Source of the DNA: Spirochaetaceae bacterium
Lineage (GTDB): Bacteria > Spirochaetota > Spirochaetia > Treponematales > Treponemataceae
Direction: 5' to 3'
DNA length: 64,000 nt
Assembly (NCBI GenBank): GCA_017614995.1
Contig: JAGAAX010000011.1
Coordinates: 1 to 64,000, forward strand
This document shows, piece by piece, positions 16,956-26,098 of the stretch (positions are counted from its first letter, which is position 1; the number at the start of each line of letters is the position of its first letter). The notes beneath the pieces were generated by a model. The model was not told the origin of the DNA. It saw only the letters and a program-made list of their open reading frames with translations, and did no database searches. Position numbers and translations under genes: made by a program.

Positions 16956-18575
16956 CTATAAATATTTCTGCAATACAGTTTCAACCGCTGAAGCGTCTGC
17001 AACCAAGTCTTCAAAAATGGCTGTGATTTTTGCTGCGAGCGGTGTCTTTGTCAAGTCTGTACCGAACAAAGTTTCATTGGCAAGAATCGGCTCAAGAACG
17101 CCGTTTACTGTTGTTCTGTCGCCAAGCTTTACATTTTTCAGTTTTTCCTGTATTTCTTTGAGCATCGGGTCGCTTGAAGGCTCAAAGCTTCTGCCTTTTG
17201 AGTCAACTGCAAGCAGATAGCGGAGCCAGCCTGCAATGGCAAGCGGAATGCCTTTTAGTGTGGCAAGGTCTTTGCCCTGCTGAATGTACGATTTGATTGT
17301 TTCGCCGAAACGCACTGGAATTTTCTGCGAAGTGTCTGTCGCAATTCTCTGCGGTGTGTCTGGAATATTCGGATTTACAAGCCGTCCGTTGATTACTTCG
17401 TCAATAAAAGCTTTTGGGCTTAAAATGCCGGGGTCTTCTACAACCGGCAGGCCTTCTTTGTAGCCAATCTGCTTAATCAGAGACACAAGCAGCGGGTTTT
17501 TCATTTCTTCTGCAATTGAAGTGTAGCCGAGAATGCAGCCGTAAACCGCAAGAGCCGTATGCAGAGGATTAAGACAGGCTGTAACTTTCATGCGCTCACT
17601 TTTGCTTACAGAAGCTCTGTCTGTGAGAAATACACCCGAATCTTTGAGATTTTCAAAAGCAGGGCGGCCTGCCGGAAAAGTGTCTTCTATAACAAGGTAC
17701 TGCGGTTTTTCAGCATTTACAAACGGCGCGATGAATGTGCCTTTTGAAGTTGTAATCGGCGCAATGTTGCTTATTCCGTCTTTTTCAAGCTGTTCCTGCA
17801 CGTTTTTGGCAGGGCGCGGCGTTATCTTGTCAATCATTGTCCATGGAAAAGCGACTTTGCTTGTGTCTTTTAAATATGAAACAAATTCTTTTGGCACGAA
17901 GCCGTTTTTCAGCCAGATTTCAGCGGTTTCAAGCACTGCACTCTGAAGTTTTTCGCCGTTCTGCGAGCAATTGTCCATGCTTACAAGCGAAATTGGCTTT
18001 GCACCGGCGTTAAAACGTTCAAGCATAAGCGCAGTGATAATGCTCATTGCATGTACCGGTGCTGAAGGACCTTCTGCAAAATCTTTCTGCACAACCGGCA
18101 GAATTTCGCCGTTCATGCCGCGGAGGGCGTAGCCTTTCTCAGTTATTGTAAAGCTGACCATCTTAAGCGAAGATGAGGCAAAAATGGCTTTTAGCCGCGC
18201 CCAGTGCGCCTGATTCTGCGGTGTTGCCTGATATGCTTCTGCAGCAGAAGCTATTACGCTTTTTTCAAGGCTTCCGTCTGCACACATTGTGACAAGCAGG
18301 GCAAGATTATCAAAAGGTTTGTAGATTTTTTCTATTATTTCGCCGTCAAATGTGTCGGCTGCAATAATTCCAGTTTTGGCAAGGTTTTGCTCTAAGAGTT
18401 TCTGCTGTAGCGGTGCAATAAAACCGCGGAAAATATTGCCCGCTCCGAAATGAATCCATTCAGGTGCTTCCGCTGTATTTGCTTTCATAAGTTCAATGTC
18501 AAATTGCGGAAGGGCAGTGCCGGTTTTCTGCCATCCGGCAGTGTCTTTTAATGAAGAGCGGGTTAATGTAAGCAT
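16956..18575 (-). CDS. uxuB: Fructuronate reductase (mannonate oxidoreductase)
   Basis: An NAD-dependent mannitol-dehydrogenase-family enzyme reducing fructuronate to mannonate. In 539 residues it shows the Rossmann segment IHFGAGNIFRGFIAPLQQKLL, VSMDNCSQNGEKLQ, FPWTMIDKITPRP and the catalytic-region motif RMKVTACLNPLHTALAVYG, where the Lys equivalent and N-P-L-H are typical. Tagaturonate reductase (UxaB) is the main alternative, but adjacency to uxuA favours UxuB. The ATG at 18575 follows GGAGTTTTT. The promoter upstream overlaps two palindromes. Confidence 0.92.
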   Translation of the reverse strand: MLTLTRSSLKDTAGWQKTGTALPQFDIELMKANTAEAPEWIHFGAGNIFRGFIAPLQQKLLEQNLAKTGIIAADTFDGEIIEKIYKPFDNLALLVTMCADGSLEKSVIASAAEAYQATPQNQAHWARLKAIFASSSLKMVSFTITEKGYALRGMNGEILPVVQKDFAEGPSAPVHAMSIITALMLERFNAGAKPISLVSMDNCSQNGEKLQSAVLETAEIWLKNGFVPKEFVSYLKDTSKVAFPWTMIDKITPRPAKNVQEQLEKDGISNIAPITTSKGTFIAPFVNAEKPQYLVIEDTFPAGRPAFENLKDSGVFLTDRASVSKSERMKVTACLNPLHTALAVYGCILGYTSIAEEMKNPLLVSLIKQIGYKEGLPVVEDPGILSPKAFIDEVINGRLVNPNIPDTPQRIATDTSQKIPVRFGETIKSYIQQGKDLATLKGIPLAIAGWLRYLLAVDSKGRSFEPSSDPMLKEIQEKLKNVKLGDRTTVNGVLEPILANETLFGTDLTKTPLAAKITAIFEDLVADASAVETVLQKYL

Positions 18576-18591
18576 AAAAACTCCAACAAAA

Positions 18592-18617
18592 TAGTGTACT
18601 AGTATGTTAGTATACTA
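18592..18617 (-). promoter_or_regulatory. Operator-like palindromes in the uxuB promoter
   Basis: TAGTGTACTA (18592-18601) and the perfect palindrome TAGTATACTA (18608-18617) are spaced 16 bp start to start, and a further ACTACTA follows. They cover the -10 region. GntR/FCD proteins bind short palindromes of the TNGTNNNACNA kind, so these are good candidates for the regulator encoded at 15059-15781. Confidence 0.65.
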
Positions 18618-18632
18618 CTAGGCATTTGTCAA
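18604..18632 (-). promoter_or_regulatory. Promoter of uxuB-uxuA
   Basis: On the minus strand a perfect -35 TTGACA (18632-18627) is followed by a 17-bp spacer and TAACAT (18609-18604). Transcription would begin near 18597, giving a leader of about 20 nt before the uxuB ATG. The -10 overlaps both palindromes. Confidence 0.7.
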
Positions 18633-18718
18633 TCTTTAGTTATGCACTAAGCCTATTTACCTACCTTGACTGTTAGGGCGGTTTCTGCTTTACTTATAGA
18701 TTAGAGGTACTCTTTAAT

Positions 18719-19390
18719 ATGAAAAAAATTATTTCATTTGGTTGTATTTTTCTTTTAACTGCTGTCATGCTTTCTGCACAGATTATGACAGCCGGTGATT
18801 TTTTTCAGTCTATAAATGAATTTTATGGAACGATTAAAGATTTTGAAGCCAACGTAACTATCACAGATTCAAAATCTGTTTCAACTGCAAAGGTATCTTT
18901 TAAGCGCCCAAACTTGCTCCGTTTTGATTTTTCAAACCCAGACACACAGGTAATCTGCTTTAATGCAGAAACCCTTACGATTTATGTACCCCGCACACGC
19001 GCTATTATGACTCAGACTGTTTCAGGTGCAGGAAGATCTTCTGGTGCTGGTATTGCAACGCCAGAAGGTTTGTCGCTTATGCGCCGCTATTATTCAATTT
19101 CTTATGAAACAGGTCAGAACGCCGAGCCGCTCGATGAAGGTTCTTCGGAAAAAGTGGTAAAGCTCATTCTTGTGCCGAAAACTTCGTCTGAGGGCTACCG
19201 CCGCATACGTCTGTCTGTAAACCCAGAGACAAAGCTTATCCGCAGAGTTGAAGGCTACGCAAAATCAGGCGAGACATTCATTTTTGACTTTAAGAATTAC
19301 GCGCTGAACAAAGGCATTCCAGATACGCGCTTTATTTATGATCCGCCTTCTTCTGCAAACAGTTATGACAACTTTTTGTATGCTGAATAA
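18719..19390 (+). CDS. LolA-like outer-membrane lipoprotein carrier
   Basis: A 223-residue exported protein (signal MKKIISFGCIFLLTAVMLSA, cleavage near SAQ) with a LolA-like unclosed beta-barrel pattern: DFEANVTITDSKSVSTAKVSFKRPNLLRFDF, VICFNAETLTIYVPRTRAIM, VKLILVPKTSSEGYRRIRLS, TFIFDFKNYALNKGIPDTRF. The role would be periplasmic lipoprotein shuttling. It is followed by a RodZ-like gene and rimO on the same strand. Confidence 0.8.
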   Translation: MKKIISFGCIFLLTAVMLSAQIMTAGDFFQSINEFYGTIKDFEANVTITDSKSVSTAKVSFKRPNLLRFDFSNPDTQVICFNAETLTIYVPRTRAIMTQTVSGAGRSSGAGIATPEGLSLMRRYYSISYETGQNAEPLDEGSSEKVVKLILVPKTSSEGYRRIRLSVNPETKLIRRVEGYAKSGETFIFDFKNYALNKGIPDTRFIYDPPSSANSYDNFLYAE

Positions 19391-19520
19391 AACATAAAAA
19401 TTCGGAATTTTTTCGGATTGATAGCTTTATTTGAAAATTTTAGACTTAATAAATAGCTTTTATTAAGTTGTTTATAGATAACGAGTTGAGAATAATTTCA
19501 GCTCAAAGGATTTTTTTATT

Positions 19521-20636
19521 ATGGAAAGTTTTGGTGCTACACTAAGACAAGCACGGGAAGCCCGCGGAATAGATTTGGAAAGAGCTTCTCTAGAAACTAA
19601 CATTACAGCTTCATATCTTGATGCACTTGAAAAAGAGCTGATTTCGTCTTTTCCATGTGATACCTATTTGATTGGCTTTTTGAAGAATTATGCTGAATAT
19701 TTGAATCTTGACTCTGAAGAATTGGTGACAATGTACAAAGCCGTAAAGACACAGATTGAACCTGCGCCTTTGGAGCTGCTGCTTGCACCAAAAAAGAAAG
19801 TTCCTGTTTATGCGGTTGTTGGTGCTGTAGTTGGTGTCGCAATTATTTCGCTGGCTGCTTTCCTTATCATACGCCTCAACTCAAGAAAAGATGAAAAACG
19901 CGAGAACGTTATCTCTGCTGCTCCTCAGCACAGTGTCTATCAGCTTGGAAATGTTCCTATGGAGAAACGCGTTTATCAAGATGATCAGATTGAAGTAGCT
20001 TTTGATAATGAAGTAGTAACATTAAAAGTAGCTGATACTATCGGAATGCTCACGCTGGACACACCGTTCGGTTCTCAGGTTGTTGAACTTGGCGAAGAAT
20101 CAGAAATTGATTTGGACGGTCAGCCTGGCGGAGAAATTTCGGTTTACCTTTCTGATATTTCAAAGACAGATTCAACCCGTGGTGCAGAAATTCAGATTGT
20201 CAGAATTGTTCCTGAAGGAGAGCTTGCTGTTGTTGCTCCTGCTGAAGCAAACCAAGAAGAAGAATTTTCTTCAAATGAGCTTGTTTCTGAAACAACAGAA
20301 GCTGGTATTAAAAGAACCGTCGTTTTTGAATCGGCAACTGCTTATCCTGTAACACTCAATGCAAATTTCAGAAACCAGTGTCTGTTCCGCTATCAGATTG
20401 ACCGCAAAGATGTTGTAGAAGATTTCTATACTTCAAACCAGACTGTAAGTATTAACGCAAATAACGGTTTCCGTTTGTGGATGTCGAATGCCAATGCTGT
20501 AAAAATGCAGATTGTCGGCGGCGGTCGTGTTGTAGATCTTGATATCGGACGCCCGGGACAGGTTTTGGTAGAAGATGTTAAATGGATAAAAGACGAAGAC
20601 GGTCGATTTAAATTGGTGGTTATGGAAGTTGAATAA
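19521..20636 (+). CDS. RodZ-like helix-turn-helix membrane protein
   Basis: A 371-residue protein with a cytoplasmic HTH_25 domain (SFGATLRQAREARGIDLERA, TNITASYLDALEKELISSFP, TYLIGFLKNYAEYLNL), a single transmembrane segment near residues 95-116 (YAVVGAVVGVAIISLAAFLI), and a large extracytoplasmic beta-rich part. RodZ links MreB to the elongation machinery. The C-terminal region is longer than in E. coli, as in other spirochaetes. The last codons TTG-AAT-AA overlap the likely TTG start of rimO. Confidence 0.82.
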   Translation: MESFGATLRQAREARGIDLERASLETNITASYLDALEKELISSFPCDTYLIGFLKNYAEYLNLDSEELVTMYKAVKTQIEPAPLELLLAPKKKVPVYAVVGAVVGVAIISLAAFLIIRLNSRKDEKRENVISAAPQHSVYQLGNVPMEKRVYQDDQIEVAFDNEVVTLKVADTIGMLTLDTPFGSQVVELGEESEIDLDGQPGGEISVYLSDISKTDSTRGAEIQIVRIVPEGELAVVAPAEANQEEEFSSNELVSETTEAGIKRTVVFESATAYPVTLNANFRNQCLFRYQIDRKDVVEDFYTSNQTVSINANNGFRLWMSNANAVKMQIVGGGRVVDLDIGRPGQVLVEDVKWIKDEDGRFKLVVMEVE

Positions 20637-22002
20637 CAAGCTTTTTTTTCTTGATCAGCATGGATGTGCGAAAAATCAAGTAGACGGTGAATTAATTATC
20701 GGACACCTCGCTGAAGACGGATGGGTTCGTACTGACGAGCCGGAAAAAGCTTCTTTAATTATTGTAAATTCCTGCGGATTTATAGAATCTGCAAAAGCTG
20801 AATCAATCAATTCTGTTATACAGGCAAGGGCGCAATACCCTAATGCAAAGATTTTGCTTGCCGGCTGCCTTGCAGAAAGATACCACAAAGAATTCTCTGA
20901 TTCCTTTGAAGAGGTTGACGGCATTTTGGGCAACGGCGACATTTCGCTTGTGCGCAAGGCTGTAAAAGAACTTGAACAGGGCAAAAGACCGAATATTGCA
21001 CCAGCCCAGAACGGTGTTTGTGCAGGCGAGCGCCCGGAGTTCTTGTCTTTTGCAGGCAGCGCGTTTGTCAAAATTACAGAAGGCTGCAATAACCGCTGTT
21101 CTTTCTGTGCTATTCCGCTTATACGCGGCAATCTCCGCAGCCGTTCAATTAACGAGATTGTATCTGAAATAAGAACGCTTCTGCTCCGCGGAATCTTTGA
21201 GATAAATCTGATAGGTCAGGATTTGGCGTCTTACGGCAAAGACTTTGGAAGCGGTGATAATGGCGGCGAGAGCCAGCTTGTAAAGCTGCTCAGCGAGATA
21301 AGCGCGCTTAAGGGCCATTTCTGGTTAAGGCTTTTGTATATTCACCCCGACAATTTTCCGCGCGGTTTAACCGGCGCAATCAAAAAAGATTCAAGAATCC
21401 TTCCATATTTTGACATTCCGTTTCAGTCTGGCGACAATGACATAATTTTGCGCATGAACAGGCATGGCAATGCTGAAGCTTACAAGGCACTTGTCGCGGA
21501 AATCAGAAAAGAGCTGCCGCAGGCAGTTTTGCGAACCACGTTTTTGACCGGCTTTCCGGGAGAGGATGAAGCCAAATTTGAGAACACACTTGCTTTCTTA
21601 AAAGACATTGAGCCTGACTGGTCTGGCTGCTTTGCCTATAGCCCGGAAGAAGGAACGCCTGCCGAAAAATTTAAGGAAAAACGCGCGCCGCAGCGCACCG
21701 CAAAAAAACGCTGCGAAAAACTGACTGAGATTCAGCAGGCTATAACAGAGAAAAGGCTCGTGCGCCATTGTGGCGAAAAATGCGACGTGCTTATAGAAGA
21801 GATTGTGCCTTTTAAAGAAGGCGAGGAAACCGGCTTTGTAATCGGGCGCGCATGGTTTCAGGCGCCGGAAGTTGATGGCGCGGCAGTTATATCGTATGAT
21901 GTTACTAATCCAAAGCAGGTTGCGCAGATTTCAGTTGGAGCAAGAATTCCGGTTAGAATCAGTTCTGTGCGCGGCGTAGATATTGAAGGGTTCATGCTTT
22001 AG
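20629..22002 (+). CDS. rimO: Ribosomal protein S12 methylthiotransferase
   Basis: A radical-SAM enzyme that methylthiolates the conserved Asp of S12. The N-terminal UPF0004 domain starts LFFLDQHGCAKNQVDGE with further cluster cysteines in IIVNSCGF and LLAGCLAE. The radical-SAM motif is EGCNNRCSFCAIPLIRG, and a C-terminal TRAM domain ends the 457 residues. The TTG start at 20629 overlaps the preceding stop by 8 nt, with GGAAG just upstream, suggesting coupling. 'DQHGCAKN' points to RimO rather than MiaB. Confidence 0.92.
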   Translation: MNNKLFFLDQHGCAKNQVDGELIIGHLAEDGWVRTDEPEKASLIIVNSCGFIESAKAESINSVIQARAQYPNAKILLAGCLAERYHKEFSDSFEEVDGILGNGDISLVRKAVKELEQGKRPNIAPAQNGVCAGERPEFLSFAGSAFVKITEGCNNRCSFCAIPLIRGNLRSRSINEIVSEIRTLLLRGIFEINLIGQDLASYGKDFGSGDNGGESQLVKLLSEISALKGHFWLRLLYIHPDNFPRGLTGAIKKDSRILPYFDIPFQSGDNDIILRMNRHGNAEAYKALVAEIRKELPQAVLRTTFLTGFPGEDEAKFENTLAFLKDIEPDWSGCFAYSPEEGTPAEKFKEKRAPQRTAKKRCEKLTEIQQAITEKRLVRHCGEKCDVLIEEIVPFKEGEETGFVIGRAWFQAPEVDGAAVISYDVTNPKQVAQISVGARIPVRISSVRGVDIEGFML

Positions 22003-22089
22003 CGCAAGACGCTTTGCAAGTCTCTTGAATTTATATGCAAAATGATTTAATAAGTTTATGTAAACATAAAAAGTTTTAGGAGAATAAAA

Positions 22090-22557
22090 ATGGAGCAGTC
22101 ACAATCAGAAGAGAGACCTGTTATCTTAACAGTAGACGACGATTCAGTAATGAATGTTCACGTTATGTCCTCATTGAAGGCACAATATAGGGTTGTGACA
22201 TTGAATTCCGGTAAAGCTGCCTTAAAATTTTTGTCAGAAAATGTAGTTGATCTTGTTATTCTTGATATAAATATGCCCGAAGTTTCAGGCTTTCAGGTTT
22301 ACGAAGCTATGCAGCAGAGACGCGAAACAAAGGACATTCCTGTTATTTTCTTAACAGGCATAGAAAAAGAGGATATTGTCTCTCAGATTATCAAATCTGG
22401 CGCAAACGATTATATCTTAAAACCGATTGCTCCGGCTGAACTTTTGCAGCATGTACAGAACCAGCTTGTCTTGAGCAAGAAGCGCAAAATGCTTGAAAAT
22501 CTGAAAGTTGAAAAGCAGAAAACTGTAAGAAAATCAAAAATCAATGCAGGCAGATAA
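22090..22557 (+). CDS. Single-domain response regulator
   Basis: A 155-residue receiver: acidic pocket LTVDDDS, phospho-acceptor Asp in LVILDINMPEVSG, switch Thr in VIFLTGIE, Lys in ILKPIAPAEL, and a short basic tail (KRKMLENLKVEKQKTVRKSK). No output domain is present. TTTTAGGAGAATAAAA precedes the ATG. The stop overlaps the helicase start by 14 nt, an odd pairing of signalling and repair genes. No partner kinase is nearby. Confidence 0.88.
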   Translation: MEQSQSEERPVILTVDDDSVMNVHVMSSLKAQYRVVTLNSGKAALKFLSENVVDLVILDINMPEVSGFQVYEAMQQRRETKDIPVIFLTGIEKEDIVSQIIKSGANDYILKPIAPAELLQHVQNQLVLSKKRKMLENLKVEKQKTVRKSKINAGR

Positions 22558-24850
22558 TTATTTAAGTCTTTTAAATCCCGAACAGTGTCAGGCTGTTATG
22601 CACGAAGGTTCTCCGCTGCTGATTCTTGCAGGCGCAGGTTCGGGCAAAACGCGTGTTATAACGACCAAAATTGCATGGCTTATAGAGCAGGGCGTAGACC
22701 CGCGCACAATTCTGGCTGTAACTTTTACCAAAAAAGCCGCAAACGAAATGCGCGAGCGTGCCTGCCGTCTTAACGAACACGCCCAATTTGCACAAATCAG
22801 AACATTCCATTCTTTCGGTTCATGGTTTCTGCGCGTTTATGCTGAATACGCAGGGCTTGCCCCGAATTTTACCATTTATGACGACACTGACATGCTGACG
22901 CTTTTGAGCAAGGCTGCGCCGGAACTGACCCACAACCAGTGCGCGCATTACACTCATTTGATTTCGCGTGCAAAAGACTATTGCCTGCTGCCCGAAAGCA
23001 AAGAACTTTCTGAAATTGACGAAGACATTAATTTTGCAGATTATTACCAGAAATATGAGGAAAGGCTGCGCGAGACCGGCAACGTCGATTTTGGCGATTT
23101 GATTAATCTGCCTGTACGTATTTTGAAAGACAACCCCGAAATTGCGGCACAGATGCACCGCCGTTTTCAGGTTATAATGATTGACGAGTACCAGGATTCT
23201 AACGTTGCGCAGTTTGAGCTTTTAAAAGTGCTTGCCGGGTCGGAAACTTATGTCTGTGTTGTCGGCGATGATGACCAGTCGATTTACAGTTTCCGCGGAG
23301 CAGAAGTTAAGAATATCCTTTCATTTCAGGATAATTTTAAGGGCGCGCAGCTTATAAAGCTTGAGCGGAACTACCGTTCAGTTGCGCCCGTCTTAAAAAT
23401 AGCAGACGAGGTTATCGGCAACAATAAAGACAGACTTGGCAAAACGCTGAAAGCCGAGCGTGGCGACGGCAAAAAGCCGGTCGCGGTATTTTTGGCAAAT
23501 CAGGATGAGGAAACTGCATTTTGCGCGGAAATGATTAAGACCGCTTACAAGAAAGGCTGCCCGTACAGCGACTGGGCTGTGCTCTATAGAACAAACGCGC
23601 AGTCTCTGGGCTTTGAAACAGAATTCCTTAACAGAAAAATCCCGTACCGGGTTGTCGGTTCGCTTAAATTTTACGACAGAGAAGAAATCAAAGATGTGCT
23701 TGCCTATCTTGCTCTTGTGATGAATTCAAGAGACGAGATAAGCTTTGCGCGCGTTGTAAACAAGCCCTTGCGCGGTGTCGGCAGCTCAAGCCAGCAGAAA
23801 ATCGTAGATTTTGCGCGTGCAACTTACGGCACTATTGACCCTTCTCCAGAAAAGCGCAGCGTTTTGCGCGGAAGCATTTTAGACGCTTGTGCTGATGAAC
23901 GGCTTTCGCTGCCGGCAAAAGCAAAGAAGGGCGTGCACACTTTTATAGATATAATGCTCAGTCTTGCAGCCGAACTTGACAAAAACAGCGGAAACGGTGA
24001 GCCGGCTGTTTCAAAAGAAGTTGCCGACATGGCGCAGATTGCGGTTGAAGAGCAGCTTCTTTCAAATGTTCCGCTTGAAAAAGAAAAGACGCTTGCTTCT
24101 TTTATTGAAAAAGTCATATCGGCTTCTGGCTTGGGCGAGTACCATTCTGCGCAGGACGAAATTGCAGGAACACAGCGCGTGGCGAACATGCAGGAACTTG
24201 CGAACAGCGCGGCACTATACCCGAAAACTAGGGCAGGGCTTGCACTGTTTTTTGACCATATCGAGCTTGACCGCGCGGTAACACAGGCTGAAGACACAAG
24301 CGATGCAGTTACGCTTATTACGCTGCACAACACAAAAGGCCTTGAATTTCCGCGTGTGATTATTACCGGCATTGAAAGCGGCATTTTTCCGCGTGAAGAC
24401 AAAGTTGATTTTGAGCTTGAAGAAGAGCGGCGGCTCTTTTACGTTGGTATTACGCGCGCACGCGACGAGCTTTATCTTACGACAACAGCTTCTCGCCGCC
24501 TTTACGGCCGCACTGAATTTATGAGCCCGAGTCCGTTTTTGGCTGAAATTAGCCGCGAGTCTGTAGAAGTGCTCGGGCGTAAGCCTGCAAGATTCAGTTT
24601 TGCCGGTGAGCGTAAGCTGAACACCGGTGCAGGCAAGTCTGACGCCGCCGCAAAAGCCAAAGCAGACCCGCTGTATGAAAAATGGAAGCCCGGCACAAAG
24701 GTTTATCACGACGATTTCGGCTACGGCCTTGTATGCCAGACAACCTACGTTGAGGGCGATTTGACCATTTTTGTCGCATTTGAGTCCGGCGCAAAAAAAC
24801 AGTTTCTGCCCGAATACTGCACCAGCGCTCTAATGCGCGTAAAAGATTAA
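22544..24850 (+). CDS. UvrD/PcrA-type ATP-dependent DNA helicase
   Basis: A 768-residue SF1A helicase. Motifs in order: Q motif LNPEQCQAV, Walker A LAGAGSGKTRVI (about residue 30), Ia TFTKKAANEMRER, II MIDEYQDSN, III GDDDQSIYSFRGA, IV LERNYRS, V TLHNTKGLEFPRVI, VI RRLFYVGITRARDEL. The C-terminal segment WKPGTKVYHDDFGYGLV is the Tudor-like PcrA/UvrD tail. It acts in excision repair or replication restart. PcrA and UvrD cannot be separated by sequence alone. Confidence 0.92.
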   Translation: MQADNYLSLLNPEQCQAVMHEGSPLLILAGAGSGKTRVITTKIAWLIEQGVDPRTILAVTFTKKAANEMRERACRLNEHAQFAQIRTFHSFGSWFLRVYAEYAGLAPNFTIYDDTDMLTLLSKAAPELTHNQCAHYTHLISRAKDYCLLPESKELSEIDEDINFADYYQKYEERLRETGNVDFGDLINLPVRILKDNPEIAAQMHRRFQVIMIDEYQDSNVAQFELLKVLAGSETYVCVVGDDDQSIYSFRGAEVKNILSFQDNFKGAQLIKLERNYRSVAPVLKIADEVIGNNKDRLGKTLKAERGDGKKPVAVFLANQDEETAFCAEMIKTAYKKGCPYSDWAVLYRTNAQSLGFETEFLNRKIPYRVVGSLKFYDREEIKDVLAYLALVMNSRDEISFARVVNKPLRGVGSSSQQKIVDFARATYGTIDPSPEKRSVLRGSILDACADERLSLPAKAKKGVHTFIDIMLSLAAELDKNSGNGEPAVSKEVADMAQIAVEEQLLSNVPLEKEKTLASFIEKVISASGLGEYHSAQDEIAGTQRVANMQELANSAALYPKTRAGLALFFDHIELDRAVTQAEDTSDAVTLITLHNTKGLEFPRVIITGIESGIFPREDKVDFELEEERRLFYVGITRARDELYLTTTASRRLYGRTEFMSPSPFLAEISRESVEVLGRKPARFSFAGERKLNTGAGKSDAAAKAKADPLYEKWKPGTKVYHDDFGYGLVCQTTYVEGDLTIFVAFESGAKKQFLPEYCTSALMRVKD

Positions 24851-24895
24851 GATCACATAATTACTGCCGATTTAATGCGTGGCGTTGTAATTGAA

Positions 24896-25303
24896 TTAAA
24901 CCGGCATTATGCATGACTCATTGTAATATGGAATCAGTGAATCGTGTGTAATAAATGTAAGACCGTCTGATTTAGCTTGTGAAATAAGCAGACGGTCAAA
25001 TGGGTCATAATGTTCTGGTGCGTTTGCAGGTCGTGTAAGTGTGTCAATCATAAAGATATGCTGTTGATTCAGCGGATATTCTATAAATCCCTGTTCGTCG
25101 CAGAAATTAGTAAATTCTTGAGCTGAAAGTGTTAGTTTGTCAGGTTTCCGGTTGTGTTTTATGGAAACTTCCCAAATTGAAACTATGCTGAAATAAATTG
25201 TATTGCGTTCGTCATCGATAAGTTCACGCGCTTTTTGCGAAAGCCTGTTATCGCCTGTAAGATACCAAATAATAATATGTGTATCACAGAGTATTTTCAT
25301 CAT
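24896..25303 (-). CDS. PIN-domain toxin (VapC-like)
   Basis: A 135-residue PIN ribonuclease with its acidic set visible: ILCDTHIIIWYL (first Asp), SIVSIWEVSIKHN (Glu), HYDPFDRLLISQAKSDGLTFITHDSLIPYY (Asp pair). It likely cleaves RNA and is held in check by the product of the upstream gene, which it overlaps by 4 nt. The antitoxin-first order is usual for VapBC-like modules. Confidence 0.88.
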   Translation of the reverse strand: MMKILCDTHIIIWYLTGDNRLSQKARELIDDERNTIYFSIVSIWEVSIKHNRKPDKLTLSAQEFTNFCDEQGFIEYPLNQQHIFMIDTLTRPANAPEHYDPFDRLLISQAKSDGLTFITHDSLIPYYNESCIMPV

Positions 25304-25539
25304 ACAGCTCCGAAAAGCTGTGCTATTTCTTCGTTGTCTTCATCAAAATCCTGTGGATAAATAAATTTACCTTTTGCGCTTCCAAACTGGCGTTTTTTGG
25401 GGCGGTCTTGCAGTGGTGTATGTTGTGTTTTCTGATTGCGCTGCATTAACTTTGCAAGATATTCCATAATAGAAAGCTGTTCTGCAAAAGAGAGAAGTTC
25501 AAGCTGTTCTTCAAAATTCTTAAGTTCCATTGCTGACAT
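25300..25539 (-). CDS. Antitoxin of the PIN-domain module
   Basis: A 79-residue protein: SAMELKNFEEQLELLSFAEQLSIMEYLAKL, then a basic linker (RPKKRQFGSAKGKF) and an acidic end DFDEDNEEIAQLFGAV. This layout is like DUF2281-type antitoxins that wrap around PIN toxins. The ATG at 25539 was chosen because GGGGGCGCATA lies directly upstream; the frame extends to 25578. It overlaps the toxin gene by 4 nt (ATGA). Confidence 0.78.
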   Translation of the reverse strand: MSAMELKNFEEQLELLSFAEQLSIMEYLAKLMQRNQKTQHTPLQDRPKKRQFGSAKGKFIYPQDFDEDNEEIAQLFGAV

Positions 25540-25739
25540 TATGCGCCCCCTGTTTATAGGATAATCATAGTATAGCACATAATTTGATTTTTGTATGCTA
25601 TGATACTACCACTTGTTGTGATTTTCATGTCTTTGGTTCTTTCCCCTTATGTTGAAACAAATACTAAAATATTCTAATATGAAGTGCTGTGTGCGGTCTT
25701 TTGTCTGCACTGACCTCATTTTATAATGTCGAGGAAATT

Positions 25740-26051
25740 ATGAATTCTGAATCACACAAAATAGATTCAACAACACTTGATGCGTTGCTGTATCTTTCCC
25801 GCCTTTCACCGGAAAGTACAAATATGGAAGTGCTTAAATCGCAGGTTGACCAAATTGTTAAGTATTTCGATATATTGTCAGCATATAACGACAACGAAAA
25901 CCCTTATGATGCATATCCTTCAACAACGGCTGATGCACTGCGTAAAGATGAAGTTGTGCCCGGTTTGCAGATGAAAGACGTTAAGAAGATTACGCCAGAG
26001 TTTTTGGACGGTTATTTCCGCGTTCCAAAAGTGCTTGGCGGTGGCGCTTAA
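25740..26051 (+). CDS. gatC: Asp/Glu-tRNA amidotransferase subunit C
   Basis: A 103-residue small subunit of the GatCAB amidotransferase, starting MNSESHKIDSTTLDALLYLSRL and ending with the GatC-like LQMKDVKKITPEFLDGYFRVPKVLGG. It stabilises the A-B complex. The ATG at 25740 follows GAGGAAATT; the longer frame from 25689 lacks a ribosome site. It leads the gatC-gatA-gatB operon, 47 bp before gatA. Confidence 0.9.
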   Translation: MNSESHKIDSTTLDALLYLSRLSPESTNMEVLKSQVDQIVKYFDILSAYNDNENPYDAYPSTTADALRKDEVVPGLQMKDVKKITPEFLDGYFRVPKVLGGGA

Positions 26052-26098
26052 TTTCTGCTATATGAAACTGAAAAATAAATAGATTGCGGAGTTTATTG

